A DNA stretch of 64,000 nt, taken from positions 288,489-352,488 of the forward strand of contig NZ_LGCI01000010.1 in the NCBI RefSeq assembly GCF_001281525.1, written 5' to 3'. Positions 44,548 to 53,484 of the stretch are shown piece by piece. Both the position numbers and the translations under genes were made by a program. Origin of the DNA: Lysinibacillus macroides. GTDB lineage: Bacteria; Bacillota; Bacilli; Bacillales_A; Planococcaceae. The stretch's first letter is position 1; each line of letters starts with the position of its first letter. The notes below the pieces were generated by a model. It had not been told where the DNA came from, made no database searches, and saw nothing but the letters and a program-made list of their open reading frames with translations.

Positions 44548-46608
44548 TTATTCATTTGGGAATTTCGGTAGATAAATCATGACCTTAAATAAATCGCCAT
44601 CTACTTGCACTAAGAATTTGCCGTGCTGGATGTGAATAAGGCTTTCAGCAATCGACAACCCTAATCCGCTACCTTGACTTGATCTTGATTCATCTCCGCG
44701 TTTAAAGCGTTCCATTAACTCATCAACTGAAATATTTAATTCGTAGGCTGAAATATTTTTAAATGTCACAAGTATTTCATTCCCTACATCTTCAACACCA
44801 ATATATACCCTTGATGTAGGCAGTGCGTATTTAAAAATATTCGAGAATAGATTTTCGATAGCGCGCCACAAGAGTTTACCATCAGCCTTCACATACACTT
44901 TTTCTGTTGGATGGGCTAACTTAAAATCTAAGGACGAGGCTTCAATTTTTTCATCCATTTCTCCAATTCCTTGCGTTAGTAATGATACGATATCAATCCG
45001 TTCTAACTGAACAGGTATACTACCACTTGATGCTTTAGCCGCTTCAAATAAATCATCGGTTAAGTGCTGAAGTCTTTTCGATTTTTGATCTAACACGTCC
45101 ACATATTCAGCAATCATTTCAGGGTCATTTTCTAATTTTAATAAATCAACATACGTAATAATTGATGTTAAAGGCGTTCTGATATCATGCGAAACATTCG
45201 TAATAAGCTCTGTTTTTAAACGCTCACTCTTGATTTCACTATCCACTGCCTTTTTCAACCCCTCTGTAATCCGATTTATATTTTCTGCAAGTTGACTAAA
45301 CTCCCCTTTTCCATCAACTTCAATTCGATGATGAAGATCCCCATTTTTAATTTGCTCTACACCCTCTTTAATGCGGTTAAACGACTTCACCTTTCTCAGC
45401 GCCAACCAGGCAGCTATCCCCATCGTAATGGGAAACATGAAAAATGTTGCCGCCACAACTAATGGATAGCCAATGACTAGCAGCACAATTTTCACGCCTG
45501 TACTACCACTGTCAAAAACATGTTTCACCAAAATAAATAGCTTTTTGAAAAGTTGATAGAGGAGTGTATGCTGCAATAACGATCTATTTTTAATATGCTT
45601 TACGAGCGATAAAATCAATAGTAAGGCAATGATAAAAATAGGCACGCTGAAGAACATGTACATATCATGGAATACTTCCACAATCATGGCGATCCACATC
45701 GCTGTTAAACATCCGATTAGCACAATATTGAGATCATTATAAAGTTTGTCAATGACATGGAAATGAATTTCTTTACCTTTAAATGACGTTCTTCCAATAA
45801 CTATGATTAAATACACAAAAGATAAAATAAACCCTGCTAGAAATACCATAAATTCATTCAGAAAGCTTTGGGCAGTCGCTTTATCTTTTTCCCATTCCGA
45901 CATTTTTTGTTGTAAGTAAGAATCTTTAAACGCTACATACATAACATCTGTCTGTGGGTTCAACATGTCAACTTCATGTGTAAAGTAATCCAAGTATTGA
46001 CTTTCTTTCACTTCATTCGGATAAAGCTTTTGTTGATAATTTTCAAATAACATATAGGCATCAAAGGATTCAAATTGCTCTTTCTTATGGAGATCACTAT
46101 TGGAGAACTCATGTTCACCGTCACTCGCATAAAACACAATTCCTTCATAGGCTTCTAGCGTATTGCGTAATCGGTAAAAATTTCTTACCTGTTCATTCAT
46201 ACTTTTATCTTTTATTCTAGCAATGTCATTTGCATATATTTCTTGATAGTTATGCTTATTTTCCTCTTCACTCAAATTCGAATTATATCTATAAGAATTA
46301 CGGAAATCATAATATAACTCTTCTTCGATTCTTCTATTATCCTCTTCTATTAGTGTCTTATCACTTAAAATATATTCTTCACTTTTGTATTTTCCGATTA
46401 ATTGCGCTAAAGGAGCAATAATGCTGTAACTTTCATCAGCGAATGCTCGGCTTTCAAAATAGGTATCTTGATTTATACTACTAAGATGAATCTCATTAAA
46501 TTCCATGTTAATCATTACTCTCGCGATACCAGTAAAACAAGCGACAGCAATTAGAAACACAACTACTTTCGTAATAAGTGCATGACTAATACTTCTCAAC
46601 TTTCTCAA
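44548..46608 (-). CDS. sensor histidine kinase with a large extracytoplasmic domain
   Basis: About 686 residues. A membrane helix at the N-terminus (about residues 12-30), a roughly 210-residue outside domain, then several membrane helices (about residues 245-390), HAMP, a dimerisation helix with His474 (NVSHDIRTPLTS) and an ATPase domain ending GSGLGLSIAESL. Overlaps the end of the regulator gene; start uncertain (TTG at 46608, 46620 or 46632). It probably senses an envelope signal and phosphorylates the preceding regulator. Confidence 0.9.
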   Translation of the reverse strand: MRKLRSISHALITKVVVFLIAVACFTGIARVMINMEFNEIHLSSINQDTYFESRAFADESYSIIAPLAQLIGKYKSEEYILSDKTLIEEDNRRIEEELYYDFRNSYRYNSNLSEEENKHNYQEIYANDIARIKDKSMNEQVRNFYRLRNTLEAYEGIVFYASDGEHEFSNSDLHKKEQFESFDAYMLFENYQQKLYPNEVKESQYLDYFTHEVDMLNPQTDVMYVAFKDSYLQQKMSEWEKDKATAQSFLNEFMVFLAGFILSFVYLIIVIGRTSFKGKEIHFHVIDKLYNDLNIVLIGCLTAMWIAMIVEVFHDMYMFFSVPIFIIALLLILSLVKHIKNRSLLQHTLLYQLFKKLFILVKHVFDSGSTGVKIVLLVIGYPLVVAATFFMFPITMGIAAWLALRKVKSFNRIKEGVEQIKNGDLHHRIEVDGKGEFSQLAENINRITEGLKKAVDSEIKSERLKTELITNVSHDIRTPLTSIITYVDLLKLENDPEMIAEYVDVLDQKSKRLQHLTDDLFEAAKASSGSIPVQLERIDIVSLLTQGIGEMDEKIEASSLDFKLAHPTEKVYVKADGKLLWRAIENLFSNIFKYALPTSRVYIGVEDVGNEILVTFKNISAYELNISVDELMERFKRGDESRSSQGSGLGLSIAESLIHIQHGKFLVQVDGDLFKVMIYLPKFPNE

Positions 46609-47281
46609 CCTTATACCCAACTCCCCATACAACTTTTAAATACTTCGGCTCTTTTGGATTAATTTCAATTTTTTCTCGAATCTTTCGAATATGAACCGAA
46701 ACCGTATTTTCAGGATTAATAGCCCTAACATTCCATACCTTTTCATAAATTTCTTCAATCGTGAATACTCTTCCAGCATTGGCTGTCAGAAGCTTTAAGA
46801 TTTTATATTGCACTGGTGTCAAATGAACCTCTTGTTTATCAACAGTAATGACTTTTTGTTCATCATCAATCACAAGCCCACCCGTTTGAAATACAGCACT
46901 ACTCCTCTCGAGACTCCCAAACATCGTATACCTTCTTAGCTGCGATTTCACTCTAGCCACAAGTTCTAATGGATTAAACGGCTTGGCCATATAATCATCT
47001 GCTCCGATATTTAACCCAAGTATTTTGTCATAATCCTCCGACTTAGCAGAAAGCATAATTAACGGAATCATATTATCTTGCCGAATCTTCATCGTCGCCG
47101 TAATCCCATCCATTTTCGGCATCATAATATCCATAATAATAAGATGAATAACGTGATCTCGAATAAGATCGATTGCCTCTATCCCATTGTACGCTTTGAA
47201 TACTTGATAGCCCTCATTTTCTAAATAAATGCTAATCGCCCTAACAATTTCTTTATCATCATCACAAATCAAAATGTTCAA
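46586..47281 (-). CDS. OmpR-family response regulator
   Basis: 231 residues: receiver with acidic pocket DDD at 7-9, phosphorylated Asp51 (IIMDIMMPKMDG) and Lys100 (AKPFNP), then the winged-helix DNA-binding domain (VSVHIRKIREKIEINP). First gene of a two-gene operon with the kinase. No obvious target gene is adjacent. Confidence 0.95.
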   Translation of the reverse strand: MNILICDDDKEIVRAISIYLENEGYQVFKAYNGIEAIDLIRDHVIHLIIMDIMMPKMDGITATMKIRQDNMIPLIMLSAKSEDYDKILGLNIGADDYMAKPFNPLELVARVKSQLRRYTMFGSLERSSAVFQTGGLVIDDEQKVITVDKQEVHLTPVQYKILKLLTANAGRVFTIEEIYEKVWNVRAINPENTVSVHIRKIREKIEINPKEPKYLKVVWGVGYKVEKVEKY

Positions 47282-47695
47282 CTACATTCACTCCTCCACC
47301 GCTTTAGGTTCATGTCATCACCCCTATAGGATTCGTATAAGGATATAATACTAATTAAATCTTAACAAACTCAGACATCAATTCTTAAGATTTTCTTAGT
47401 GTTTTCCTTTATGCACACTTTGTGCCGCATACAAAATCGAGAAATTAGGAATTAGTTATGCTGAAAGGTTCGAGGTAGGTCTAGGTATAAAATAAAAAGA
47501 ATATAAAAAGGGAGAGCAGGCTTGAGCGGCTCCCCTTTAATCGTCTAATATACAATTTTTATCATGAATCCAATAACAGTCCTTCGGTATGAGAATTCAT
47601 TAGGATTTCCCATACTATAATGAAAACCCCTATATATGATCTAATTGATTTCCCCAAAAAATGAATTGTAGCCCATGACCATTAATTTTACATTA
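47282..47695. other. intergenic stretch, no gene seen
   Basis: About 410 bp between the two-component operon and the toxin locus. AT-rich, no frame with a ribosome-binding site; it includes the regulator gene's promoter region. Confidence 0.4.
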
Positions 47696-47724
47696 TTAAA
47701 AAAAACCGTTTATCTATGTTATAA
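47696..47724 (+). promoter_or_regulatory. possible promoter of an antisense antitoxin RNA
   Basis: TTAAAA (47696-47701), 17 nt, TATAAT (47719-47724) on the plus strand, right at the 3' end of the toxin frame and pointing through it. Confidence 0.45.
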
Positions 47725-47869
47725 TTTTTATTGAAGATGTATATAAGTAAATAAGACGAATTGCTTCAAAGACGATTTGCAAAGTGATAAAAGTAAATGA
47801 CCATGCAAGTACAGAAACAATAAATGTTGAAAGACTTATTGCCGCCATCATTGCTTCAAAAATAGTCAA
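47714..47869 (-). CDS. holin-like type I toxin peptide
   Basis: 51 residues: MTIFEAMMAAISLSTFIVSV, then a hydrophobic helix and a short basic tail. This matches the 'putative holin-like toxin' pattern of Firmicute type I toxin-antitoxin systems (MTxxEAL-M start, one membrane helix). TTG at 47869 is 9 nt after AAAGGAG; an ATG at 47875 sits too close to that site. Its own extended -10 promoter lies upstream, and a promoter for an opposing RNA lies at its 3' end. Confidence 0.65.
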   Translation of the reverse strand: MTIFEAMMAAISLSTFIVSVLAWSFTFITLQIVFEAIRLIYLYTSSIKIIT

Positions 47870-47935
47870 TGGCATCAACTCCTTTCTCTTCAATAAGCTA
47901 AATGAGATAGGATAAATTTGTGCCAACCGTCCATG

Positions 47936-47953
47936 AAACCTCTATCTAGTTAC
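47936..47953. repeat. 18-bp repeat in the toxin leader
   Basis: Identical to 3240-3257. On the minus strand it is the very start of the predicted toxin mRNA. Confidence 0.75.
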
Positions 47954-47959
47954 TCTTTT

Positions 47960-47968
47960 ATTATACCA
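47960..47968 (-). promoter_or_regulatory. extended -10 promoter of the toxin gene
   Basis: TGGTATAAT on the minus strand (47968-47960), placing the transcript start near 47953; no good -35 box. Confidence 0.6.
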
Positions 47969-48035
47969 TATTTTGGTCAATAACGACTGCGCTGCATGAT
48001 TGAATTTTCATATCCTATGATCGCTTAAAATATTA

Positions 48036-48065
48036 AAAACAGTTGGGGACAGACCCAACTGTTTT
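48036..48065. terminator. bidirectional terminator
   Basis: AAAACAGTTGGG pairs with CCCAACTGTTTT. It ends the MFS gene and could also end a rightward antisense RNA from the toxin locus. Confidence 0.8.
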
Positions 48066-48066
48066 A

Positions 48067-49254
48067 CTATATATTCACTACTTTTTTCGGTTTCATCTTT
48101 GCAAGGCGTAATAGATAAATAATAAAGACAACGCCTAGTAAGCCTGCACCTGATAAATAGACTGAAGCATAACCTGCCTGCACGGCTACCATTCCTAAAA
48201 TATAAGAACCTAGTGCGATTCCAAGGTCAAACATCGTAAAATAGGTTGCTGTAGCATAGCCACTTCGCTGGATGGCTGTGGATTGAACGGCTAATACTTG
48301 CAAGCTTGTCGTCACAGCACCATAGCCGAAACCTACAAAAATAGCAGCACTCAAAAATAACACGGGCCCCTCTACAAAAGCGAGCATAACGAGCCCGATG
48401 GCGAAGGAGATAATGCCGGGAATAATAACAAATTGTGGTCCCTTCGTATCATAAAGTTTACCTGTGTACGGACGCATAATTAACATGGATGCAGCAAACA
48501 CCGCATAAAAAAGACTGGCCACAGCCATTAAATCCTTTTGCTGTGCATAGACCGATAAAAAGGATAAAACACTGGCATACGAAAAGGCTACTAAACTAGC
48601 AATCGCAGCAACAGGTAACGCTTTTCGCTCAAACAAATCATCAAATTTAAAGGTTAGTTTTCCTTCATGTGCAGGTTTCGGTAAATCATCAGTATTGACC
48701 GTTAACGCTAGAATTCCTCCTGCTAGAATACAAATACTCATAACGATAAACAATATGTTAAAGGTACTATATTGTATTAATAATAGTCCGATAAATGGAC
48801 CAATAACGACAGCTAGATTTGTAGACATCGTGAAATAGCCAAGTCCTGCCCCTTTACGCTTAGCAGGAATAATATCTGCTGCTAACGACCCTGCTGCTGT
48901 TGTAATAATACTAAAGAAAATCCCTTGAATAAATCGCAGTCCAAGTAAAAGTCCAAATGGATAAATCACTACATACAATACTGTACAAATAAAATAACCT
49001 GCTAATGATAACAGTAATAGCTTTTTCTTGCCAAAAACATCTAATAATTTTCCTGAAAATGGCCTTACAATAATAGCGGATAGTAAAAAGCCAGATAATA
49101 ATAGGCCCGCTTCCCTATCCGTTTGATGAAGTTCTCCAATAGCATAAAGCGGCAAAGTGGTCACAAGCCCATAAAAAACAAAAAATACTGATATATTCGT
49201 TAAAAATAGACTTATAAAACGCTTTGTCCATATTTGTGTCTGCTCTTGCTGCAT
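48067..49254 (-). CDS. MFS transporter (drug efflux type)
   Basis: About 395 residues, 12 membrane helices, with the DHA1-type features (GLLLSGFLLSAIIVRPFSGKL between helices 2 and 3). It follows a MarR gene; the ATG at 49254 lies 3 bp past the MarR stop and is preceded by AAAGG. Likely a small-molecule exporter controlled by that MarR protein. Confidence 0.9.
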   Translation of the reverse strand: MQQEQTQIWTKRFISLFLTNISVFFVFYGLVTTLPLYAIGELHQTDREAGLLLSGFLLSAIIVRPFSGKLLDVFGKKKLLLLSLAGYFICTVLYVVIYPFGLLLGLRFIQGIFFSIITTAAGSLAADIIPAKRKGAGLGYFTMSTNLAVVIGPFIGLLLIQYSTFNILFIVMSICILAGGILALTVNTDDLPKPAHEGKLTFKFDDLFERKALPVAAIASLVAFSYASVLSFLSVYAQQKDLMAVASLFYAVFAASMLIMRPYTGKLYDTKGPQFVIIPGIISFAIGLVMLAFVEGPVLFLSAAIFVGFGYGAVTTSLQVLAVQSTAIQRSGYATATYFTMFDLGIALGSYILGMVAVQAGYASVYLSGAGLLGVVFIIYLLRLAKMKPKKVVNI

Positions 49255-49259
49255 AACTA

Positions 49260-49658
49260 TCAACCTTTCATTTTTTCCAATAACATCATAAATTGCTGTT
49301 GTTCCTCCGTAGTGAGTGAGCCAACCATTTCTTCTTCAAATGCTAAAATGGTGTCCATAATCGCTGGTAAACGCTCCTCAGCCTGTGCAGATAAGGTGAC
49401 AATTTTTTCGCGCTTATCCTCGCCATCTAAGCGTTCCACCCAGCCCAATGTTTCAAGTCGTGTAATTGCTCTTGTAATACTTGGCGCTTCTACGTTTAAA
49501 TATTTCCAAATTTGTGTTAAGGTCATGGATCCGTTTTTATGTAAGCAATATAAAATCGCCCACTGAGAGCTATATAAATGATGCTGCTTTAATACTTCAT
49601 TTAAGCAATTTGTTAAATAGCGACTTTTTTGAAATAAAGCATGGAATATTGGATTCAT
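49260..49658 (-). CDS. MarR-family regulator
   Basis: 132 residues: winged helix in the middle (MTLTQIWKYLNVEAPSITRAI near residues 55-75, then a wing with DKREKIVTLS). Cotranscribed with the MFS gene, which it probably represses together with itself. Confidence 0.92.
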   Translation of the reverse strand: MNPIFHALFQKSRYLTNCLNEVLKQHHLYSSQWAILYCLHKNGSMTLTQIWKYLNVEAPSITRAITRLETLGWVERLDGEDKREKIVTLSAQAEERLPAIMDTILAFEEEMVGSLTTEEQQQFMMLLEKMKG

Positions 49659-49804
49659 CTTGTAGCCTCCTCTATTTATTTAACTAGCTAAATAAATACT
49701 ATACGCCTCCTTTTTTTCTTTGTAAAGGTTTCTTTAGTAGGAAGGAAATTTTTTAGCCATGTCGAATTTAGCAGGTAGACTCACAATATAAGGGAGATGA
49801 AATC

Positions 49805-50359
49805 ATGGGGAAAAAGGTTTTAATCGTAGCAGGAGATGCAGTAGAGGCTTTAGAAATTTATTATCCGTACTATCGTTGTTTAGAGGCAGGCTATGATGTA
49901 ACAATTGCAGCTCCGTCCGCAAAGAAATTACAAACGGTGTTACACGATTTTGTAGATGGCGTCGATACATATATCGAACGTCCTGCCTATGGGCTAGAAG
50001 CACATGTCGCATTTGCAGAGGTTGATCCAGCACAATTTGATGGATTGATTATCCCTGGTGGTCGTGCGCCAGAGTATATTCGTTTAAATGAGCATGTACC
50101 AGCGCTCGTTAGCCATTTCTTTGAGGCCAATAAACCAATTGCAGCTGTTTGCCACGCAGCGCAAATTTTTGCGACGATTCCTGAAGTATTAAAGGGGCGT
50201 GAGCTAACAGCCTATATTGCCTGCAAGCCAGAGGTGCAAGTAGCAGGAGGCACTTATATTGATGCTAATCTTCATACAGATGGTAATTTAGTAAGTGGAC
50301 ATGCATGGCCTGATTTACCAGACTTAATGCGTGAATTTATTCATAAATTAGAGGGATAA
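49805..50359 (+). CDS. DJ-1/PfpI-family protein
   Basis: 184 residues. Cys116 in AVCHAAQIF sits at the nucleophilic elbow, and FDGLIIPGGRAPEY near 79-92 gives the Glu/Gly side of the site. Could be a protease-like, chaperone or glyoxalase-III-type enzyme; the name PfpI/YhbO-type is all that can be supported. GGGAGATG precedes the ATG. Confidence 0.9.
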   Translation: MGKKVLIVAGDAVEALEIYYPYYRCLEAGYDVTIAAPSAKKLQTVLHDFVDGVDTYIERPAYGLEAHVAFAEVDPAQFDGLIIPGGRAPEYIRLNEHVPALVSHFFEANKPIAAVCHAAQIFATIPEVLKGRELTAYIACKPEVQVAGGTYIDANLHTDGNLVSGHAWPDLPDLMREFIHKLEG

Positions 50360-50379
50360 TCAAGGAGGATGCCATAATT

Positions 50380-50706
50380 TCAGGCATCCTCTTTACTTTC
50401 TTGTACTTCAATACAAACAATCTCCTGTGACGCAGTTATATAGCTGATACGAACATATACGCCAAATTCCTTATCAGATTGTTTCAGCCAAAGCTTAAAT
50501 TTTTCAATAGTTGACGCGCCTCGCACTTCCTTGCCCTCATGCAAATAATCAATAATTTTTGCCGTGGGATATTTCGCCTGCACCTCTTTGACCGCTAGCT
50601 GCCCCCACTTAGCGTAGGCTGGTGTTTCTTGCCCGGCATTGGCTATATGTACAGGGACCATATAGCCAACGAAAAGAAGGGCTAGCATCAAATAAAATTT
50701 TTTCAT
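50380..50706 (-). CDS. DUF3889 (YqzG-like) secreted protein
   Basis: 108 residues: signal peptide (KKFYLMLALLFVGYM, cleavage after IANAG near residue 25), then the DUF3889 core (YAKWGQLAVKEVQAKYPTA). Small exported protein, function unknown. Confidence 0.85.
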   Translation of the reverse strand: MKKFYLMLALLFVGYMVPVHIANAGQETPAYAKWGQLAVKEVQAKYPTAKIIDYLHEGKEVRGASTIEKFKLWLKQSDKEFGVYVRISYITASQEIVCIEVQESKEDA

Positions 50707-50775
50707 TTGAATTTCCTCCCTGTTGTATAAAATAACAGCTCCAAAAGTATACTAACCCTACTTATGGAGCTTTTT

Positions 50776-50907
50776 TTATGATTTTGGTTGTTGGGGATTA
50801 TTGTGAATCACTTGATTAAACTCTGCGGAATATTCCTCACGATTGTTTTTGGTATTATTTTTTTCTTGCTTCTTCTTTTTAAAGCTTGTTTTACTCTTTT
50901 TTGCCAT
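50776..50907 (-). CDS. small basic protein, possibly spore-related
   Basis: 43 residues, start ATG at 50907 preceded by GGAGGGG. Lys- and Asn-rich (MAKKSKTSFKKKKQEKNN at the start), with EEYSAEFNQ, a motif shared in form with the next gene (EEFGAEFDA). Gamma-type small acid-soluble spore proteins carry a similar EFGTEFA protease site, so a spore role is a reasonable guess. Confidence 0.55.
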   Translation of the reverse strand: MAKKSKTSFKKKKQEKNNTKNNREEYSAEFNQVIHNNPQQPKS

Positions 50908-50921
50908 TGCAAAGCCCCTCC

Positions 50922-51146
50922 TTATTTTGTTTTATTGGACTGCTGGTTTTTATCATGATTGGTTTTATTGTTTTTATTTTTTGCCTTTGCATCAAATTCA
51001 GCGCCAAACTCCTCGTTTAAGTTGTCATTTGGATTATTATTATTGCTGTTACTGCGATCGAGGTCTTTGCTTTTGTAGGTACCAAAAGGATTATGCGTTC
51101 TAACATTCATCGTCTTATTGTTGTTGCGATTATTTCGTTTGCCCAC
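50922..51146 (-). CDS. Asn-rich small protein, gamma-SASP-like
   Basis: About 74 residues, very rich in Asn and Lys, with NEEFGAEFDAKAKNKNN near the C-terminus, resembling the FGTEFA repeats cut by the germination protease in gamma-type SASP. GTG at 51146 is 9 nt after AGGAGG; an ATG at 51152 is only 3 nt away. In tandem with the 43-residue gene, 14 bp apart. Confidence 0.6.
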   Translation of the reverse strand: MGKRNNRNNNKTMNVRTHNPFGTYKSKDLDRSNSNNNNPNDNLNEEFGAEFDAKAKNKNNKTNHDKNQQSNKTK

Positions 51147-51281
51147 GTCCATTCACCTCCTACCTGTAATGTGTTCAGATAGAGGCGTTTATATGTAGGT
51201 AATTTTTTCAACACCAATAAAGTGAATTTTCAATTAATTAAGGTCTTACAACCTGTACTTAAGGCTACACTTTCGAATAAA

Positions 51282-51319
51282 AAATGTACATGACTAATTC
51301 ACTTTAGCCATGTACATTT
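51282..51319 (-). terminator. terminator of the pantothenate kinase gene
   Basis: AAATGTACATG pairs with CATGTACATTT, followed by T residues on the minus strand. Confidence 0.75.
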
Positions 51320-51329
51320 ATATTTGCCC

Positions 51330-52166
51330 CTAGACAGGTGTATATTCTGTAATATTTAGTAATGCGCCAACAGCTCCTGAAAAGCCATGGTCATTAATAA
51401 AGACAGGTGTATGCTTTTTCGTGCGTGTATAATTAGCAATGACGCACGTGAGATGCTCATTATTGCTTAAGGTTGAACCAATATAAACAATATGCTGTGT
51501 ATTTTTTTCCTCTGCATATTGAATACTGAGTGTTGTAATAACCTCACCTACAAGCCCTTGCACAGTTGCGATAATATCCTCAGCTTGATGATTTGTTGAT
51601 TTGGTAATACCTACCTTACCAAAATTACTAGCTGTTAAATGGCCATCAATCGGTGTATCCATGCCTTGATAAATATCCTTGACTAATAAATCAACACCTT
51701 CTCGATTGCCGCCCGCAGCCATTTCTCGTATATTATTATAGTCTGTAATACCTGTTGTAAGCGCTGACAATCCGATTAATGTCCCACCACCAACGCCTGT
51801 CCCACCAACACGGATATGGGCATTACCTTCCATATAATGAATGGAAGTACCTGTACCAATATTAGTAATAATACTACGTTCAAAAAAGTATCCTTCTTTA
51901 TTTAGCAAAAATCGGACACCCTTTAAGGTTGCTTCAAATTCAACGATATAATGAATCGATTTCATTGTTTTAATGACATCCAGTAATTGTTCAGTACGTC
52001 CCCCCGTCACACCAATATCCTCGATATCTGGATGCTCTATAATCCATTTTTTCACAGTTTGCAAATCATTCGACGGAAAGGTTACTAAAACTAGTTCATT
52101 GCTTTTGTCTAAATAAGCTACCTTTGTCAATGTGCCACCTGCATCAATCCCTATAGCCTTTGGCAT
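51330..52166 (-). CDS. coaW: type II pantothenate kinase
   Basis: About 278 residues, actin-like fold with GIDAGGTLTKVAY at residues 5-17 and TNIGTGTSIHYM in the middle. It phosphorylates pantothenate, the first step of CoA synthesis; the type II form is typical of staphylococci and some bacilli. ATG at 52166 is 6 nt after AAAGGAG; the frame extends to 52199 without a better start. A structured leader lies 70 bp upstream. Confidence 0.9.
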   Translation of the reverse strand: MPKAIGIDAGGTLTKVAYLDKSNELVLVTFPSNDLQTVKKWIIEHPDIEDIGVTGGRTEQLLDVIKTMKSIHYIVEFEATLKGVRFLLNKEGYFFERSIITNIGTGTSIHYMEGNAHIRVGGTGVGGGTLIGLSALTTGITDYNNIREMAAGGNREGVDLLVKDIYQGMDTPIDGHLTASNFGKVGITKSTNHQAEDIIATVQGLVGEVITTLSIQYAEEKNTQHIVYIGSTLSNNEHLTCVIANYTRTKKHTPVFINDHGFSGAVGALLNITEYTPV

Positions 52167-52237
52167 ACCATTCTCCTTTGATTTTATTGCATATATCATC
52201 GTGCTTATTAGATGATGATTATGTAAGCTGGCTAAAG

Positions 52238-52329
52238 CTTAAGCCCCTTTGGTGCCAAGAGTTTGCCAGAGGTGCTTTTAAGCAAATCCAAAAATCCTGA
52301 CTCCCCTCTTTGTGCTAGAAAGGCTTAAC
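52238..52329 (-). ncRNA. structured leader candidate upstream of coaW
   Basis: On the minus strand TTAAGCC (from 52329) pairs with GGCTTAA (to 52239), extended by TTT/AAA. Inside, AGAGG pairs with CCTCT and GCTT-AAAAGC-type segments form further short stems. The block is richer in G and C than its neighbours, holds no frame and lies in the expected 5' leader of coaW. Not a riboswitch class I recognise. Confidence 0.4.
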
Positions 52330-52511
52330 GCCCCATACAACCTTTCAAATCGCTTTCGCCCTTTCTAAACTTTAACGCTGTTGAAATAATTGTGCAATAA
52401 CTTCATAAATTTTCATGAAAAAATCACGAAAAATATCAAAATTTTTCTATCTTAAAGCTATTTCTTGCTGAATTTCTAAAACTTTATCATCATTTTACTA
52501 AAAAAACAAAA

Positions 52512-52550
52512 AAAGTGAAAATACCCTGTTTCATTAGGTATTTCCACTTT
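52512..52550 (-). terminator. terminator of the SDR gene
   Basis: AAAGTGGAAATACC pairs with GGTATTTTCACTTT (one mismatch) followed by TTTT on the minus strand. Confidence 0.75.
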
Positions 52551-52567
52551 CCTTCCACTATTTTGCA

Positions 52568-53302
52568 TTAACGTGCGGAATAACCACCATCAATAACAAG
52601 CTCGCCACCAGTGATATAAGATGCTTCATCTGATGCTAAAAATAAAATAGCATTCGCCACCTCTTCAGGTTGTCCAAGACGCCCCATTGGTGTTGCTCTT
52701 ACTAACATATCCATCGCTTCTTTTGCTTCCGATAAATTAGCTGTCATAGGTGTTTCAATGACCCCTGGGAATACTGTATTCACACGGATATTGTAAGCGC
52801 CAAGCTCTGCTGCCGCTGCGCGTGCCATCGCACGTAAGGATCCTTTTGATGCTGTGTAGGCATTAAAGCCTGCGCCAATAATTGCCGTGTAAGATGATGT
52901 ATTGACTATCGACCCTTTCCCCGCTTCCTTCATATACTGAGAAGCATGTTTAATACCAAGGAATGGGCCGAATGCATTGATATTATGCATCACTGTCCAA
53001 TCAGCCTGTGAAATTTGATCTGGACCTTTTTCAGAGGAAATGCCAGCATTATTAATTAAAATATCCAATCGTCCATATTTATCAATAATCGCCTCCATTA
53101 CCCTCGCCCAATTTTCATCAGAAGAAACATCTAGCTTCATTCCTTCTACATTGTCTAGCTCCGCAATTTTAGCTAGATTTTCCTCGTTAATATCCGCTGC
53201 GATCACCGTTGCTCCTTCCTGTGCAAACAGCTTTGCCATCGCCGCACCCATACCAGATGCGCCCCCTGTAATCATGGCGATTTTATGTTCTAACCGTCCC
53301 AT
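52568..53302 (-). CDS. SDR-family oxidoreductase
   Basis: 244 residues, classical short-chain dehydrogenase. Cofactor motif TGGASGMGA at 12-20, NNAG in the middle (LINNAGISSEK), catalytic Ser, Tyr and Lys in NTSSYTAI and AYTASKGSL, and TGGELVIDGGY at the C-terminus. Asp in AADINEENL after strand 2 suggests NAD(H). Substrate unknown. Confidence 0.92.
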   Translation of the reverse strand: MGRLEHKIAMITGGASGMGAAMAKLFAQEGATVIAADINEENLAKIAELDNVEGMKLDVSSDENWARVMEAIIDKYGRLDILINNAGISSEKGPDQISQADWTVMHNINAFGPFLGIKHASQYMKEAGKGSIVNTSSYTAIIGAGFNAYTASKGSLRAMARAAAAELGAYNIRVNTVFPGVIETPMTANLSEAKEAMDMLVRATPMGRLGQPEEVANAILFLASDEASYITGGELVIDGGYSAR

Positions 53303-53484
53303 TTCTCTAAACTTCCTTTCTTTTGAATCATATAGTCTTAAATAGTTTATAATTAAACTATATCATTAGTCGTAAACGTTTTCAAAGAATATCTTTGTAT
53401 TTGCGAACAATCTGTTTTATCTTTCTTTCTATTTAGGATACGATATACTATAGAGGTGGAACCATTCGAACGGAGGAATAATAA

